Positions 1 through 9,274 of a stretch of DNA of 64,000 nt are shown here, one piece after another. The notes under the pieces were generated by a model. It saw nothing but the letters and a program-made list of their open reading frames with translations, was not told the DNA's origin and searched no databases. Source of the DNA: Pseudomonas massiliensis (lineage in GTDB: Bacteria > Pseudomonadota > Gammaproteobacteria > Pseudomonadales > Pseudomonadaceae); assembly GCF_000826105.1 (NCBI RefSeq), contig NZ_CCYK01000007.1, positions 1,364,001-1,428,000 of the forward strand. Direction: 5' to 3'. The position numbers and the translations under genes are program-made. Positions within the stretch are counted from its first letter, which is position 1. Every line of letters begins with the position of its first letter.

Positions 1-650
1 CAGCGGTGGCCGCGGCGGCTTTTGGCGCTTACTTCAACCAAGGCCAGGTGTGTATGTCCACCGAGCGGCTGATCGTGGACGAGACCGTGGCCGACGCGTT
101 CGTTGCCAGGTTGGCGGAAAAGGTAAAAACCTTGCGAGCCGCCGACCCTGACGACGCTCAGGCACCGTTGGGCTCGCTGATCGACGCCGCGTCAGGCGAA
201 CGCATCCAGGCCCTGGTGGACGATGCCCTCGCCAAGGGAGCCGTACTGCTGGCTGGCGGTGATCGCCACGGCAGCCTGATGCAGCCTGTGTTGCTCGACA
301 GGGTCACCTCCCAGATGAAGCTTTACCGGGAAGAATCGTTCGGGCCGGTGGCGGTCGTGCTGCGCGCCCGTGGCGACGAAGCCTTGCTGGCGCTGGCCAA
401 CGATTCGGAGTTTGGCCTCAGTTCCGCCATCTTCAGCCGCGACACCGCTCGGGCCCTGGCCCTGGCGCAGCGTCTTGAATCAGGGATCTGCCACATCAAC
501 GGGCCTACCGTGCACGATGAAGCGCAAATGCCTTTCGGTGGCGTAAAAGCCAGTGGTTATGGGAGTTTCGGCAGTAATACGGCCATTGATGCCTTCACCC
601 AGGTGCGCTGGGTGACCATTCAACAGGGAGAGCGGCATTACCCGATCTAG
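1..650 (+). CDS. Aldehyde dehydrogenase, C-terminal part (salicylaldehyde/vanillin dehydrogenase type)
   Basis: The open frame enters from the left edge, so the N-terminal cofactor-binding half is missing. The visible part starts just before the catalytic cysteine in the motif FNQGQVC (Cys codon at 51-53) and continues through the ESFGPV segment to the family C-terminus. The ending ICHINGPTVHDEAQMPFGGVKASGYG followed by RWVTIQ and a terminal RHYP is what I associate with NAD-dependent salicylaldehyde, benzaldehyde and vanillin dehydrogenases rather than betaine- or succinate-semialdehyde types. It would oxidise an aromatic aldehyde to the carboxylate in the cytoplasm. It is convergent with the calcium-binding protein gene and separated from it by hairpins. 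The exact substrate cannot be set from this part, and its operon partners lie outside the window. Confidence 0.9.
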   Translation, partial: AVAAAAFGAYFNQGQVCMSTERLIVDETVADAFVARLAEKVKTLRAADPDDAQAPLGSLIDAASGERIQALVDDALAKGAVLLAGGDRHGSLMQPVLLDRVTSQMKLYREESFGPVAVVLRARGDEALLALANDSEFGLSSAIFSRDTARALALAQRLESGICHINGPTVHDEAQMPFGGVKASGYGSFGSNTAIDAFTQVRWVTIQQGERHYPI

Positions 651-678
651 CGCGATGCCAGGCATCGTCTGGACGACG

Positions 679-711
679 CTTGCCGACGTCCCGCTGAGGG
701 ACGCCGGCAAG
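679..711. terminator. Hairpin between convergent genes, probable bidirectional terminator
   Basis: CTTGCCGACGTCCC pairs with GGGACGCCGGCAAG across a five-base GCTGA loop, a 14-bp stem with one mismatch. A second hairpin, CCCGCC-TTA-GGCGGG at 738-752, contains the stop codon of the minus-strand gene. There is no clear T-tract, so this may be a REP-like element rather than a classical intrinsic terminator, but it lies exactly between two convergent genes. Confidence 0.5.
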
Positions 712-743
712 ACGAACAACGGGTTTGCCTGGTTTGGCCCGCC

Positions 744-2771
744 TTAGGCGGGTGCCTGCTGATCCACCCCAACCAGGGCTATCTCCCCACTCTGGGCCGG
801 TTCGTCAGCGAAGATAACCGTTTCGCGCAAGGCGATGATGTCCCAACGGTCAGTCAGGGTGAGCTCGAAACGATGACCTTCGCTATCGACGGTAAAATCC
901 TTCAGATAGGTGCGGTCCAGCGCCGGGTTGTAGCTCACGCTCAGAGTATGGTCGGTGCCATCGCCATAGCCGGTGTACCCCAGGGCCGACACATCGATGC
1001 TGTCCTCGCTGCGATCGAAATTGACGATCACGTCCGAAAAGCTTTCAGTGGCGGTGCGGTAGCTGTCGGTCACCGAGGTATAGAGGTAAGTGTCTGCATC
1101 CGCGCCGCCGTCGAGTATGTCCCGGCCAGCCCCGCTTCGGATGACGTCATCACCGGCGCCGCCGTCGATCCGGTCGTTGCCGCCCAGCCCTTGCAACACC
1201 TCGGCCATGGCTGAGCCCTGGATCAGGTCGGCGCCTTCGGTGCCACGGACGGTCACCGGGGCGAAGATGACATTGTCGGCGTTCAACCGGCCCAGCCAGT
1301 TGCCGTCGATGGCCAGCTCGAAACGCTCACCGTCGCCATTGGTTTCGTAGCTCTTGAGGTAGGTGCGGGTGCCTTCGGCGTTGACCTGCACCGCGAGGGT
1401 GCCGTTCAGGCCATTGCCCAGCCCGGTGAAGCCCAGGCCAATCAGGTCGATGCGGTCTTCGCTGGCATCGAAATCCTGGAGGCGGTCGCTGCCATTGGTC
1501 TGGGCGGTGCGATAGCTGTCTTCCAGGTTGGTGAAGCGGAAGATGTCCGCGCCGCTGCCGCCATAGAGCACATCTCGGCCGCCCCCGCCCTCAAGCACGT
1601 CATCGCCGGCCAGGCCGCGAATGATCTGCGCCGCGTCGTTCCCGAGCAGACTGTCGTTACCCAGGTAGCCATCCAGGTGATGCTGGCCGTCCGGGCTGCC
1701 GAAGCTGGTATCCACGCTGCCATCAGGGTTATAGCGGACAACGGCGAAATTACCGCCTTCGAAGGAGGCCGCGCCCGACACCAGTATCTTGCCGTCTTCC
1801 TGCACGGTAATGGCGTTGGGCACACTGGTGGCATTGGCCCCTTCCACCGCCACGAAGGGGACCTGGCCGTTGTCGCCGAAGCTGCTGTCCAGGCTGCCAT
1901 CGGCGTTCAGGCGCAGGATCACGCCGTCGTACCGGTTATCGCGCCCGACCATGATGATCTTGCCGTCAGGCTGGAAGGTAAAGTTGTAGTATTGATACAG
2001 ATCCACCAAATGGTCCACTACCAGGGTGCCGTCGTTACCGAAGGTGGTGTCGAACTGGCCCGTGGCGGTCAGCTTCACCAGGCGATAGGCGAACTTGTCC
2101 GAAAACGACCAGTCGCCTCCGAACAACACACTGCCGTCCGCTTGCATCGCGCTGATGGCATAGCCGCCTTCGAAGCCGTTGGCATTGGCGAAGGTGAAGG
2201 TGCCCTGATCGCCATAGCCGGTGGCGACCGAGCCATCGGCATTGAGCTTGGTGATGGCCAGGGTATCCAACTGGGTACCCACGATTCGGGTCAGGTACAG
2301 GCTACCGTCATCGGCCAGGGTGACGGCCGCGGCGCCGTCATAGGAGCCGGAATTGATGGCGACCTTGCCAGTGCCGCCACCGAAGCTGGTGTCCAGGCTG
2401 CCATCGATGTTGAAGCGCTGCACCACGCCTGAGTCCGAGGTGGCGATGATCTTGCCATCGGGCTGCACAGCCAGGTAATAGGCACGGTCATCGTCCACCT
2501 CGCCGTCAATGATGATCGCGCCGCCCTGGCCAAAGCTGGTGTCCAGGGTGCCGTCGGCATTGAGCCGGATCATCGAATAGTTTTCCAGGGTGGAGTAGTA
2601 GCCCAGCGGCGACCCTGGGTAGCTGTAGCTGATGTAATCCGAGTAGCCGGCGACCAGGATCTTGCCATCGGCCTGTACCGTGATCGCCTTGCTCTCGTCG
2701 CCCATCCCGCTCAGATCCACCGAGACCTGACCCGGTGCGCTGCGAACGATGTGCGTAGTGGAGGTTGCCAT
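744..2771 (-). CDS. Secreted calcium-binding protein with delta-60 repeats and two AlgE-type R-modules
   Basis: A 675-residue protein without a Sec signal. Residues about 1-370 hold repeated units with the pattern GSLDTSFG and ADGKI(L/I), the delta-60 repeat thought to form a beta-propeller-like fold. From about 380 there are nonapeptide repeats such as GLAGDDVLEGGGGRD and GGNDRIDGGAGDD, each followed by a folded block with DSYRT, SDRLQDFD, LGFTGLG and TYLK. These blocks match the R-modules of Azotobacter/Pseudomonas mannuronan epimerases. Such calcium-binding C-terminal repeats normally go with type I secretion; no exporter genes are in the window. The start ATG has AAGGA eight bases upstream. 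A surface or matrix role is inference; no catalytic domain is visible. Confidence 0.85.
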   Translation of the reverse strand: MATSTTHIVRSAPGQVSVDLSGMGDESKAITVQADGKILVAGYSDYISYSYPGSPLGYYSTLENYSMIRLNADGTLDTSFGQGGAIIIDGEVDDDRAYYLAVQPDGKIIATSDSGVVQRFNIDGSLDTSFGGGTGKVAINSGSYDGAAAVTLADDGSLYLTRIVGTQLDTLAITKLNADGSVATGYGDQGTFTFANANGFEGGYAISAMQADGSVLFGGDWSFSDKFAYRLVKLTATGQFDTTFGNDGTLVVDHLVDLYQYYNFTFQPDGKIIMVGRDNRYDGVILRLNADGSLDSSFGDNGQVPFVAVEGANATSVPNAITVQEDGKILVSGAASFEGGNFAVVRYNPDGSVDTSFGSPDGQHHLDGYLGNDSLLGNDAAQIIRGLAGDDVLEGGGGRDVLYGGSGADIFRFTNLEDSYRTAQTNGSDRLQDFDASEDRIDLIGLGFTGLGNGLNGTLAVQVNAEGTRTYLKSYETNGDGERFELAIDGNWLGRLNADNVIFAPVTVRGTEGADLIQGSAMAEVLQGLGGNDRIDGGAGDDVIRSGAGRDILDGGADADTYLYTSVTDSYRTATESFSDVIVNFDRSEDSIDVSALGYTGYGDGTDHTLSVSYNPALDRTYLKDFTVDSEGHRFELTLTDRWDIIALRETVIFADEPAQSGEIALVGVDQQAPA

Positions 2772-2915
2772 GAGTCAATCCTTGAATGGGAGGGAGCCTT
2801 TAGGACAGCACAGCAGCTGCGCTTCACCTGGCGAGCCGACCGATGGCATCCAGGCTGTGCAAGCGCCGGAGCCGACAAGCCTGTTGGCCAGGCTGGCGAA
2901 CGGGCCTCGCCGCCC

Positions 2916-4103
2916 TCACGCGTGTGCCAGCACACCTCGCCGGGCCAGGTTGGCCATCAGCGCGCCTACGCCGAACCGCCAGGGCGGCGCCTGGTCACTG
3001 GTGACCACGCGATTGTGCAGGGCGCCGAGCAGGGGCGTGGCGATGCTGACCCGGTCCCCGACCTTGTGGGTGAAACCCTGGCCAGGCTGGTCCCGATCCT
3101 CGGTGGGGGCGAAGAGAGTGCCGAGGAACAATACGAAGCCATCGGGATACTGATGGTTGGCGTTCAGGGCCTGATGGACGAGGTCCAGCGGGTCGCGGCT
3201 GATCTGATCCATGGAGCTGCGCCCTTCCAGGCGGTAGCCGTCGTCGCCTTCCACGGTGAGGGTCACTTCACACTGGCGCACGTCGTCGAGGCTGAAGTTT
3301 TCATCGAACAGGCGCACGAACGGGCCCAGGGCGCAGGAGGCGTTGTTGTCCTTGGCCTTGCTCAGCAGCAGGGCGCTGCGGCCCTCGAAATCCCGCAGGT
3401 TCACGTCGTTGCCCAGGGTAGCGCCATGCACCCGGGCCTGGCTGTCCATGACCAGCACCACTTCCGGCTCCGGGTTGTTCCAGCTCGAACCGGGATGAAT
3501 GCCGATCGCCTGGCCACTGGCTACCGCGGCCAGCACCGGGGCCTTGGTAAAGATCTCGGCGTCTGGCCCGATCCCCACCTCCAGATACTGGGACCACATC
3601 CCCTGGTCGATCAGCATCTGCTTCAAGGCCATGGCCTGGGCAGAGCCGGGGCGCAACGCGCGCAGGTTGTTTCCGATCACCTCATGGACCAGGTGGCGGA
3701 TGCGCTCAGCCTGCTGCGCATTACCGGCGGCTTTTTCCTCGATCACCCGTTCGATCATGCTGGCGGCGAAGGTCACGCCGGCGGCCTTGATCACCTGCAG
3801 GTCGGCGGGCGCGAGCAAACGCGGTCTGCTCGGGTCCGGGTTTTCGCCGCTATTGGCCAGCAGCGCGGACAGGTCCGCTACCTGCCGCCCCTGGGCCTGC
3901 CTGGCCGCATTCAGGGGCGAGGGGCTCTCCAGCAGTTGGCTCAAGGTAGGCCATTGGGCGGTGCAGTCGATCACCTGGCCATCGCGCAGCACGACCACCG
4001 CCGGGCCGCCCGCTTCGCCTGGCAGCCACACTCGACCCACCAGGGTCGCCCGTTGCCAGTCGTGGGGAAGGGAGTTTTCAAGGGTCAATCGAACCTCAGG
4101 CAT
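2916..4103 (-). CDS. Fumarylacetoacetate-hydrolase-fold sugar-acid dehydratase, XylX-like (2-keto-3-deoxy-pentonate dehydratase)
   Basis: 395 residues from the ATG at 4103; the open frame runs further upstream but there overlaps the dehydratase gene and reads as arginine/proline-rich shadow sequence. The C-terminal two thirds carry VGIGPDAEIFTKAPVL, GIHPGSSWNNPEPEVVL, GNDVNLRDFEGRSALLL and SKAKDNNAS, which I recognise from the XylX/AraD family of the Weimberg pathway. That enzyme dehydrates 2-keto-3-deoxy-pentonate to alpha-ketoglutarate semialdehyde. It follows the XylD-like dehydratase by 17 bases, the order expected for consecutive steps. A dedicated alpha-ketoglutarate-semialdehyde dehydrogenase is not in the operon. 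Fold assignment is firm, substrate is inferred. Confidence 0.85.
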   Translation of the reverse strand: MPEVRLTLENSLPHDWQRATLVGRVWLPGEAGGPAVVVLRDGQVIDCTAQWPTLSQLLESPSPLNAARQAQGRQVADLSALLANSGENPDPSRPRLLAPADLQVIKAAGVTFAASMIERVIEEKAAGNAQQAERIRHLVHEVIGNNLRALRPGSAQAMALKQMLIDQGMWSQYLEVGIGPDAEIFTKAPVLAAVASGQAIGIHPGSSWNNPEPEVVLVMDSQARVHGATLGNDVNLRDFEGRSALLLSKAKDNNASCALGPFVRLFDENFSLDDVRQCEVTLTVEGDDGYRLEGRSSMDQISRDPLDLVHQALNANHQYPDGFVLFLGTLFAPTEDRDQPGQGFTHKVGDRVSIATPLLGALHNRVVTSDQAPPWRFGVGALMANLARRGVLAHA

Positions 4104-4120
4104 GAATACGTCCTGTTCGG

Positions 4121-5905
4121 TTAATGGGAATGTCGGGGCTGGCCGTTTTCGCTGATCACCCGCCAATACAAGGTGGCCGGTTCCAGGCAGCCGCCGGTGG
4201 ACAGCTGGCCTACCAGTTGGCGATAGAGCTCTTGCCAGGGCGTCTGCGAGGCGGGCGGAGCGGGCAGCGGCTCTTGCCGACGGGCCTGTAGCTCGGCTTC
4301 GTCGACGAGCAGGTCTACCCGGCGTGCGTTCAGGTCCACGCGCAGCCGGTCCCCGCTGCGCAAGAGAGACAGGCCTCCGCCCACCGCTGCTTCCGGGCTC
4401 ATGTTGAGGATCGACGGGCTGGCCGAGGTACCACTCTGGCGGCCGTCGCCCAGGCAGGGCAGCGAGTCGATGCCGGCCTTGATCAACGCCGACGGAGGCG
4501 CCATGTTCACTACTTCCGCGCTGCCGGGGTAACCGACAGTGCCGCAGCCGCGAATCACCAGGATGCACCGCTCGTCGATGTCCAAGGCCGGGTCGTTGAT
4601 GCGCGCCTGATAGTCTTCCGGCCCTTCGAACACAATGGCGCGGGCCTCGAAGCAATTAGGCCGCTGCGGATCGCTGAGGTAGGTGTTGCGGAAGGCTTCG
4701 CCCACCACCGACATCTTCATGATCGCGCTGTCGAAGAAGTTGCCGCTGAGCACGATGAACCCTGCCCGATGCTTGAGCGGGGTCTGGTAGTCGCGAATCA
4801 CGTCGCGGTCACTGGTCACGGTGCCAGCGATGATCTCGCCGATGCTCCTGCCGCTGACCGAGCGGCATTCACGGTGCAATCGGCCGACCTTGTCCAGTTC
4901 GTGCATCACCGCCGGTACGCCGCCAGCGCGGTGGAAGCTTTCGCCCAGGTATTCACCGGCCGGCATGCAGTTGACCAGCAAAGGCACCTCTTCGCCGATG
5001 CGTTGCCAGTCCTCCAGGGAGAGGTCAATGCCGCTGTGACGGGCGATGGCGATCAGGTGCGGCGGACAGTTGCTTGATGCTCCCAGGGCCGAGGCCACGG
5101 CGATGGCGTTCTCGAACGCCGCTTTCGTCATGATCTGGGAAGGGCGCACGTCCTCGCGCACCAGGTCGACGATGCGCAGCCCGGTGGCATAGGCCATCTG
5201 TCCCCGCTCCCGGTAAGGGGCCGGGATGCTGGCGCACCCGGGCAGGGACATGCCCAAGGCTTCGGCCAGGGCATTCATCGATAGTGCAGTGCCCATGGTA
5301 TTGCAGTGGCCCACCGATGGGGAGGAAGCGGTGGTCAGGGTCATGAACCCCTCGTAGTCGATCTCCCCGGCGCTGAGCAGGTTGCGGGCATGCCACAGCA
5401 CGGTACCGGAGCCTACCCGCTGGCCTTTGTGCCAGCCGTCGAGCATCGGACCGCCGGAGAGCACGATGGCCGGAAGGTCCGTGGTGGCCGCGGCCATGAG
5501 GCAGGCCGGCGTGGTCTTATCGCAGCCCGTGGTGAGCACCACCCCGTCGAGGGGGTAGCCATGCAGCACCTCCACCAGGCCCAGGTACGCCAGGTTGCGG
5601 TCCAGCGCGGCGGTCGGCCGGCGCGATTGCTCGGCGATCGGGTGCACCGGGAATTCCATGGGAATGCCGCCGGCGTCGCGAATGCCATCCCTGACCCGCT
5701 TGGCCAGCTCCAGATGGTGGCGGTTGCAGGGGGTCAGGTCACTGCCGGTCTGGGCGATGCCGATGATGGGGCGCCCCGATTGCAATTCCGCCCGTGTCAG
5801 GCCCTGGTTCATATAGCGCTCTACGTAGAGCGCGGTGAGATCGGCATGGCTCGGGTCGTCGAACCATTGCTGGCTGCGCAAGCGGCGCGGCGCGGTGTCG
5901 GTCAT
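4121..5905 (-). CDS. IlvD/Edd family sugar-acid dehydratase (XylD/arabonate-dehydratase-like)
   Basis: 594 residues, full length for the family. Three cysteines expected to hold the iron-sulfur cluster are present: Cys60 in SDLTPCN, Cys128 in TTGCDKTTP and Cys201 in SVGHCNTMG. The stretch ERYMNQGLTRAELQSGRP and the block LDRNLAYLGLVEVLHGYP are typical of the pentonate dehydratase branch (XylD, AraC-type arabonate dehydratase), not of dihydroxyacid dehydratase IlvD. It would convert an aldonate to its 2-keto-3-deoxy acid in the cytoplasm. The start ATG overlaps the stop of the upstream oxidoreductase gene (ATGA at 5902-5905), so the two are translationally linked. Which aldonate is used is not decided by the sequence. 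Confidence 0.92.
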   Translation of the reverse strand: MTDTAPRRLRSQQWFDDPSHADLTALYVERYMNQGLTRAELQSGRPIIGIAQTGSDLTPCNRHHLELAKRVRDGIRDAGGIPMEFPVHPIAEQSRRPTAALDRNLAYLGLVEVLHGYPLDGVVLTTGCDKTTPACLMAAATTDLPAIVLSGGPMLDGWHKGQRVGSGTVLWHARNLLSAGEIDYEGFMTLTTASSPSVGHCNTMGTALSMNALAEALGMSLPGCASIPAPYRERGQMAYATGLRIVDLVREDVRPSQIMTKAAFENAIAVASALGASSNCPPHLIAIARHSGIDLSLEDWQRIGEEVPLLVNCMPAGEYLGESFHRAGGVPAVMHELDKVGRLHRECRSVSGRSIGEIIAGTVTSDRDVIRDYQTPLKHRAGFIVLSGNFFDSAIMKMSVVGEAFRNTYLSDPQRPNCFEARAIVFEGPEDYQARINDPALDIDERCILVIRGCGTVGYPGSAEVVNMAPPSALIKAGIDSLPCLGDGRQSGTSASPSILNMSPEAAVGGGLSLLRSGDRLRVDLNARRVDLLVDEAELQARRQEPLPAPPASQTPWQELYRQLVGQLSTGGCLEPATLYWRVISENGQPRHSH

Positions 5906-6813
5906 GGAGTGACTCCGGAAAAAGAAGGCGAGAGGTGATTGAGCCGGCGTAGCTGACGAATCAGCCCGGCATGGTCGAGGTCACCGTCGCCGGCCTCGAC
6001 CATGGCGGCGAAGAGGGCATCCACCCGCTCGGCCACCGGCAGGGCCAGCCCCAGCTCGCGTGCCTGGGCCAGGGCGGTATGGGTGTCCTTGAGCTGCCAC
6101 TTGGCCGGGCCGCCAGGGGTGAAGTCCTGGCGCAGCATGCGTTCGCCATGCTGGCGCCAGATGGGCGAATCGACGAAACCGCCCATGAGCGCTTCATGGA
6201 CCCTGGCCAGGTCGGCGCCGCCGCGCTCAGCCAGCAGCAGGCCTTCGGCAACCGTGGCGATGGTGCTGGCCACGATCAGCTGGTTCACCAGCTTGGCCAG
6301 CTCACCCGTGCCAGGCGGCCCCACGTGAACCGGACGGCCCATGGCCGATAGCAATGGCTGGCCAGCGGCGAAGGCCTCGGCCTCGCCCCCCACCATAATG
6401 GCCAGGCTGGCCTGGCGAGCGCCGCGCTCGCCACCGGACACCGGGGCGTCCAGATAGCGTAGCCCCAGGCTGGCGCAGCGCTGGGCCTGTGTGGTGGCCG
6501 TGGCTACCGGGATAGAGCTCATGACGATCAGCAGGGCACCTGGGGCCAGGGCGTGCGCCGCGCCCTGTTCACCGAAGAGGATGTCGTCGCAGGTGGGGCC
6601 ATCGCTGAGCATGCACACCAGAATCTGAGCGCCCTCGGCGGCCTCCGCCGGACCTGAGCACAGGCAAGCCCCCGCAGCGCCCAGGCTTGCGGCCTTGCCC
6701 GCGGAGCGGTTCCACACCCGCAGCGGGTAACCGGCCTTGAGCAGATGACCGGCCATGGGCAGGCCCATGATGCCGGTGCCAATGAAGGCTACGTGGCTGT
6801 CGCTGACGCTCAT
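5902..6813 (-). CDS. NAD(P)-dependent beta-hydroxyacid dehydrogenase family protein
   Basis: 303 residues from the ATG at 6813, which overlaps the stop of the upstream MFS gene (ATGA). The N-terminus has the Rossmann motif GTGIMGLPMAG, followed by the family motif DAPVSGGERGA near residue 120 and the catalytic-lysine segment GELAKLVNQ near residue 170. This is the 3-hydroxyisobutyrate / 2-hydroxy-3-oxopropionate (tartronate semialdehyde) reductase family; LtnD-type four-carbon sugar-acid dehydrogenases also belong here. In this operon a role in oxidising or reducing a short sugar acid or semialdehyde is likely. The family is certain, the substrate is not. Confidence 0.88.
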   Translation of the reverse strand: MSVSDSHVAFIGTGIMGLPMAGHLLKAGYPLRVWNRSAGKAASLGAAGACLCSGPAEAAEGAQILVCMLSDGPTCDDILFGEQGAAHALAPGALLIVMSSIPVATATTQAQRCASLGLRYLDAPVSGGERGARQASLAIMVGGEAEAFAAGQPLLSAMGRPVHVGPPGTGELAKLVNQLIVASTIATVAEGLLLAERGGADLARVHEALMGGFVDSPIWRQHGERMLRQDFTPGGPAKWQLKDTHTALAQARELGLALPVAERVDALFAAMVEAGDGDLDHAGLIRQLRRLNHLSPSFSGVTP

Positions 6814-8183
6814 GCCTTGCCTCCGATACCTGGAGTGGCAACCGCCTCGGGGCCGACGATGACGGCCTGGTTGCGGGGCATCAACAGCATGATCAGCCCA
6901 CCCATGGCGACCAGGGCGGCGATCACCAGGAAGCCTGGCGTGTAGCTGCCGGTAGCGTTGTACAGAAAGCCGGTAAGGTAGGGGCCGCTGAAGCCGCTGA
7001 GGTTGCCGATGGAGTTGATCAGGCCGATGCCTGCCGCGGCCCCGACGCCGGTCAGTACCTGCCCTGGCACCGCCCAGAACACGTTGATCGCGCTGTACAC
7101 GCCCACGGCCAGGAGTACGAAGCCGATTACGATGATCCACGGCTGGTTGATCAGCAGGGCCAGGGCGATGGAGGCGGCGGCCAGCAAGGCTGCGCCGCCA
7201 GCGTGCCGATGGCGCTCCTGCAGCCGGTCCGAGCGGCGGCTCCAGGCGATCATGGCCACGGCTGCCACGGCATAGGGAATGGCGGTGATCAGGCCGTTCT
7301 GCATCAGGCCGATTTCCAGGCCGAAGGAGGCTCGGAACGAAGCCAGTACCGTGGGCAGGAAGAAGTTCATCGCATTGGAACCGGAGGTAATGCCGAAATA
7401 CACCAGGGCCAGCATCCAGACCTGGCGATTGCCCAGGGCACGGCGGATCATCTGCCCCTTGCTTGGCACCACGCCCACTACCAGTGGCTTGGCACGCTCT
7501 TCCTGCTCCAGAGTGTCCATGAGCCATTTACGCTGTTCAGCGGTCAGCCAGTGCGCGTCGGCCGGACGGTCGGTGAGGTAGAAATAGCAGACCACCCCGA
7601 GGATCACCGCCGGTACGGCCTCGACGATATACATCAGGCGCCAGCCCACCATGCCCAGGCTGTCGCCCAGTTGCATCAGGCCCACGGAGAGGGGCGCCCC
7701 GACAATCTGCGCGATGGGCACACCCAGGTAGAACGTCGCGATCATGCGCGCCCGGTAGCGACTGGGAAACCACAGTGAAAGCAGATAGATCACGCCAGGG
7801 AAAAATCCGGCCTCGGCGATCCCCAGCAGTACCCGCAGGGTGATGAAGTGCCCGGCCGTCTGCAGAAAGCCCATGGCCCCTGCAATGATGCCCCAGGTCA
7901 CCATGATCCTGGCCAGCCACACGCGGGCGCCGAAGCGGTGCAGCAACACGTTGCTCGGCACTTCAAAGAGGAAATACCCCAGGAAGAAGATGCCAGCGCC
8001 CAGGCCATAGATGGTCTGACTGATGCCGATGTCCTCATTCATGTGCAGGGCGGCGAAGCCGACGTTGTTGCGGTCCAGGAACGCAACCACGAACAGCAGG
8101 ATGAGAAAGGGCACCAGGCGGCGGGTGACGCGCCTGATGGTTTGGGTTTCGAGCTCGGATACGGCGGGGTGGGGGGTGTTCAT
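6810..8183 (-). CDS. MFS transporter, anion:cation symporter type (sugar acid uptake)
   Basis: 457 residues with about twelve hydrophobic segments. The N-terminus has the typical family signature RLVPFLILLFVVAFLDRNNVGFA, and the loop FPSRYRARMIATFYLGVP follows the fifth helix. This is the ACS (phthalate/galactonate/tartrate permease) branch of the major facilitator superfamily, which imports organic acids with protons. It lies in the middle of the sugar-acid operon, 87 bases after the denD-like gene and overlapping the next gene by four bases. It is the likely importer of the substrate that the operon degrades. Confidence 0.9.
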   Translation of the reverse strand: MNTPHPAVSELETQTIRRVTRRLVPFLILLFVVAFLDRNNVGFAALHMNEDIGISQTIYGLGAGIFFLGYFLFEVPSNVLLHRFGARVWLARIMVTWGIIAGAMGFLQTAGHFITLRVLLGIAEAGFFPGVIYLLSLWFPSRYRARMIATFYLGVPIAQIVGAPLSVGLMQLGDSLGMVGWRLMYIVEAVPAVILGVVCYFYLTDRPADAHWLTAEQRKWLMDTLEQEERAKPLVVGVVPSKGQMIRRALGNRQVWMLALVYFGITSGSNAMNFFLPTVLASFRASFGLEIGLMQNGLITAIPYAVAAVAMIAWSRRSDRLQERHRHAGGAALLAAASIALALLINQPWIIVIGFVLLAVGVYSAINVFWAVPGQVLTGVGAAAGIGLINSIGNLSGFSGPYLTGFLYNATGSYTPGFLVIAALVAMGGLIMLLMPRNQAVIVGPEAVATPGIGGKA

Positions 8184-8270
8184 GATGCACGGCCTCGGCT
8201 TGTTATTGTTGTGAGGACAGCTGCGGTTCCATACCGGGCAAGGGGTACGGAACCCTGAATGCCGCCGTTT

Positions 8271-9248
8271 TCAAGGCGAGACGGCGGTATCTTCGATATG
8301 GGCGCGCACGATGGCGTCGAAATCCGGGTCAGCGGTGAATCCCAGAGCGCGGGCCCGCGGTGTTCGCACCTGGCTCGGCCAGCTTTCGACGATGCGCTGG
8401 ATGGTAGGGTCCGGTTCCCAGCGAATGAGCCTGGTCACCTCGGCGCCGGCGACCCGCTCCAGGGCGGCGATCATCTCCGCCACTGTGGTGGTGATACCGG
8501 GCAGGGGAATCACCCGCTGCTCGCCCAGTGTCCAGGCAGCCAGGGTCGCACTCTGCAGCATGGCTTCCAGCACTCGCCGAGGCGAGGTCAGGTAGACCTG
8601 GGTATCCGGCCGTACGGGGCACACCGCCGGTTCGCCTGCCAGAGGCTCGCGGATGATCGAACTGAAGAAGGTGGACGCCGCCCTGTTCGGCTTGCCGGGG
8701 CGCACCGCCACGGTAGGCAGGCGCAGCACGCGGCCGTCGATGAAGCCTTTGCGCGCATAGTCCGCGACCAGCAATTCGCCCACGGCTTTCTGCATGCCGT
8801 AGGAGGATTGCGGCGTCAGCGCGGTGTCGTCGTCGACCATCGGCGGCAAGGTGCCCCCGAACACCGCGAAGCCGCTGGCATAGATGAAGCGAGGCCGGTT
8901 GCCTTGTCGGCGGACAGTCTCCAGCAGGTTCAACAGGCCGTGCAGGTTCACCTGCATGCCCAGGTCGAAGTCGGCTTCCGCGGCGGAGCTGACCACGGCG
9001 GCAAGGTGCCAGATGATGTCGACACCATCCACCACCCGAGCGACCACCTTGGGGTCGGCGATGTCGCCGGTCACCACTTCGATGCGGGCGTCCTTGGGCA
9101 CGCCTTCACCCTCGAAAGCATCGAACAAGACAATACGTTCGATGGCCTGAGGCGCCTGACCTTCGAAGGCGAGCGAATGCAGGTCGAGCAGGCGCTGGGC
9201 CAGCTGCTTGCCGATGAAGCCGGTGCCACCGGTAATGAGTATGCGCAT
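8271..9248 (-). CDS. denD: NAD-dependent epimerase/dehydratase family, D-erythronate dehydrogenase-like
   Basis: 325 residues with the extended-SDR nucleotide motif GGTGFIG at residues 7-13, a catalytic Ser near 125 (FIYASGFAVFG), and Tyr150/Lys154 in SSYGMQK. The overall pattern, including VCPVRPDTQVYLTSPR and a short C-terminal region, matches D-erythronate dehydrogenase DenD, which oxidises a four-carbon sugar acid to the 2-oxo acid. It follows the diketo-acid hydrolase gene by 26 bases. Family is secure; the erythronate assignment is by resemblance and the actual substrate here may be a longer aldonate. Confidence 0.8.
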   Translation of the reverse strand: MRILITGGTGFIGKQLAQRLLDLHSLAFEGQAPQAIERIVLFDAFEGEGVPKDARIEVVTGDIADPKVVARVVDGVDIIWHLAAVVSSAAEADFDLGMQVNLHGLLNLLETVRRQGNRPRFIYASGFAVFGGTLPPMVDDDTALTPQSSYGMQKAVGELLVADYARKGFIDGRVLRLPTVAVRPGKPNRAASTFFSSIIREPLAGEPAVCPVRPDTQVYLTSPRRVLEAMLQSATLAAWTLGEQRVIPLPGITTTVAEMIAALERVAGAEVTRLIRWEPDPTIQRIVESWPSQVRTPRARALGFTADPDFDAIVRAHIEDTAVSP

Positions 9249-9274
9249 TGGAATGTCCTTTTTCGGATGCGGAT

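Noticed and set aside
1677..2432. 251-codon open frame on the plus strand opposite the delta-60/RTX gene
   Set aside because: It is antisense to a clear repeat protein; the repeat structure and GC-rich third positions keep the opposite frame open. No family resemblance and no ribosome-binding site.
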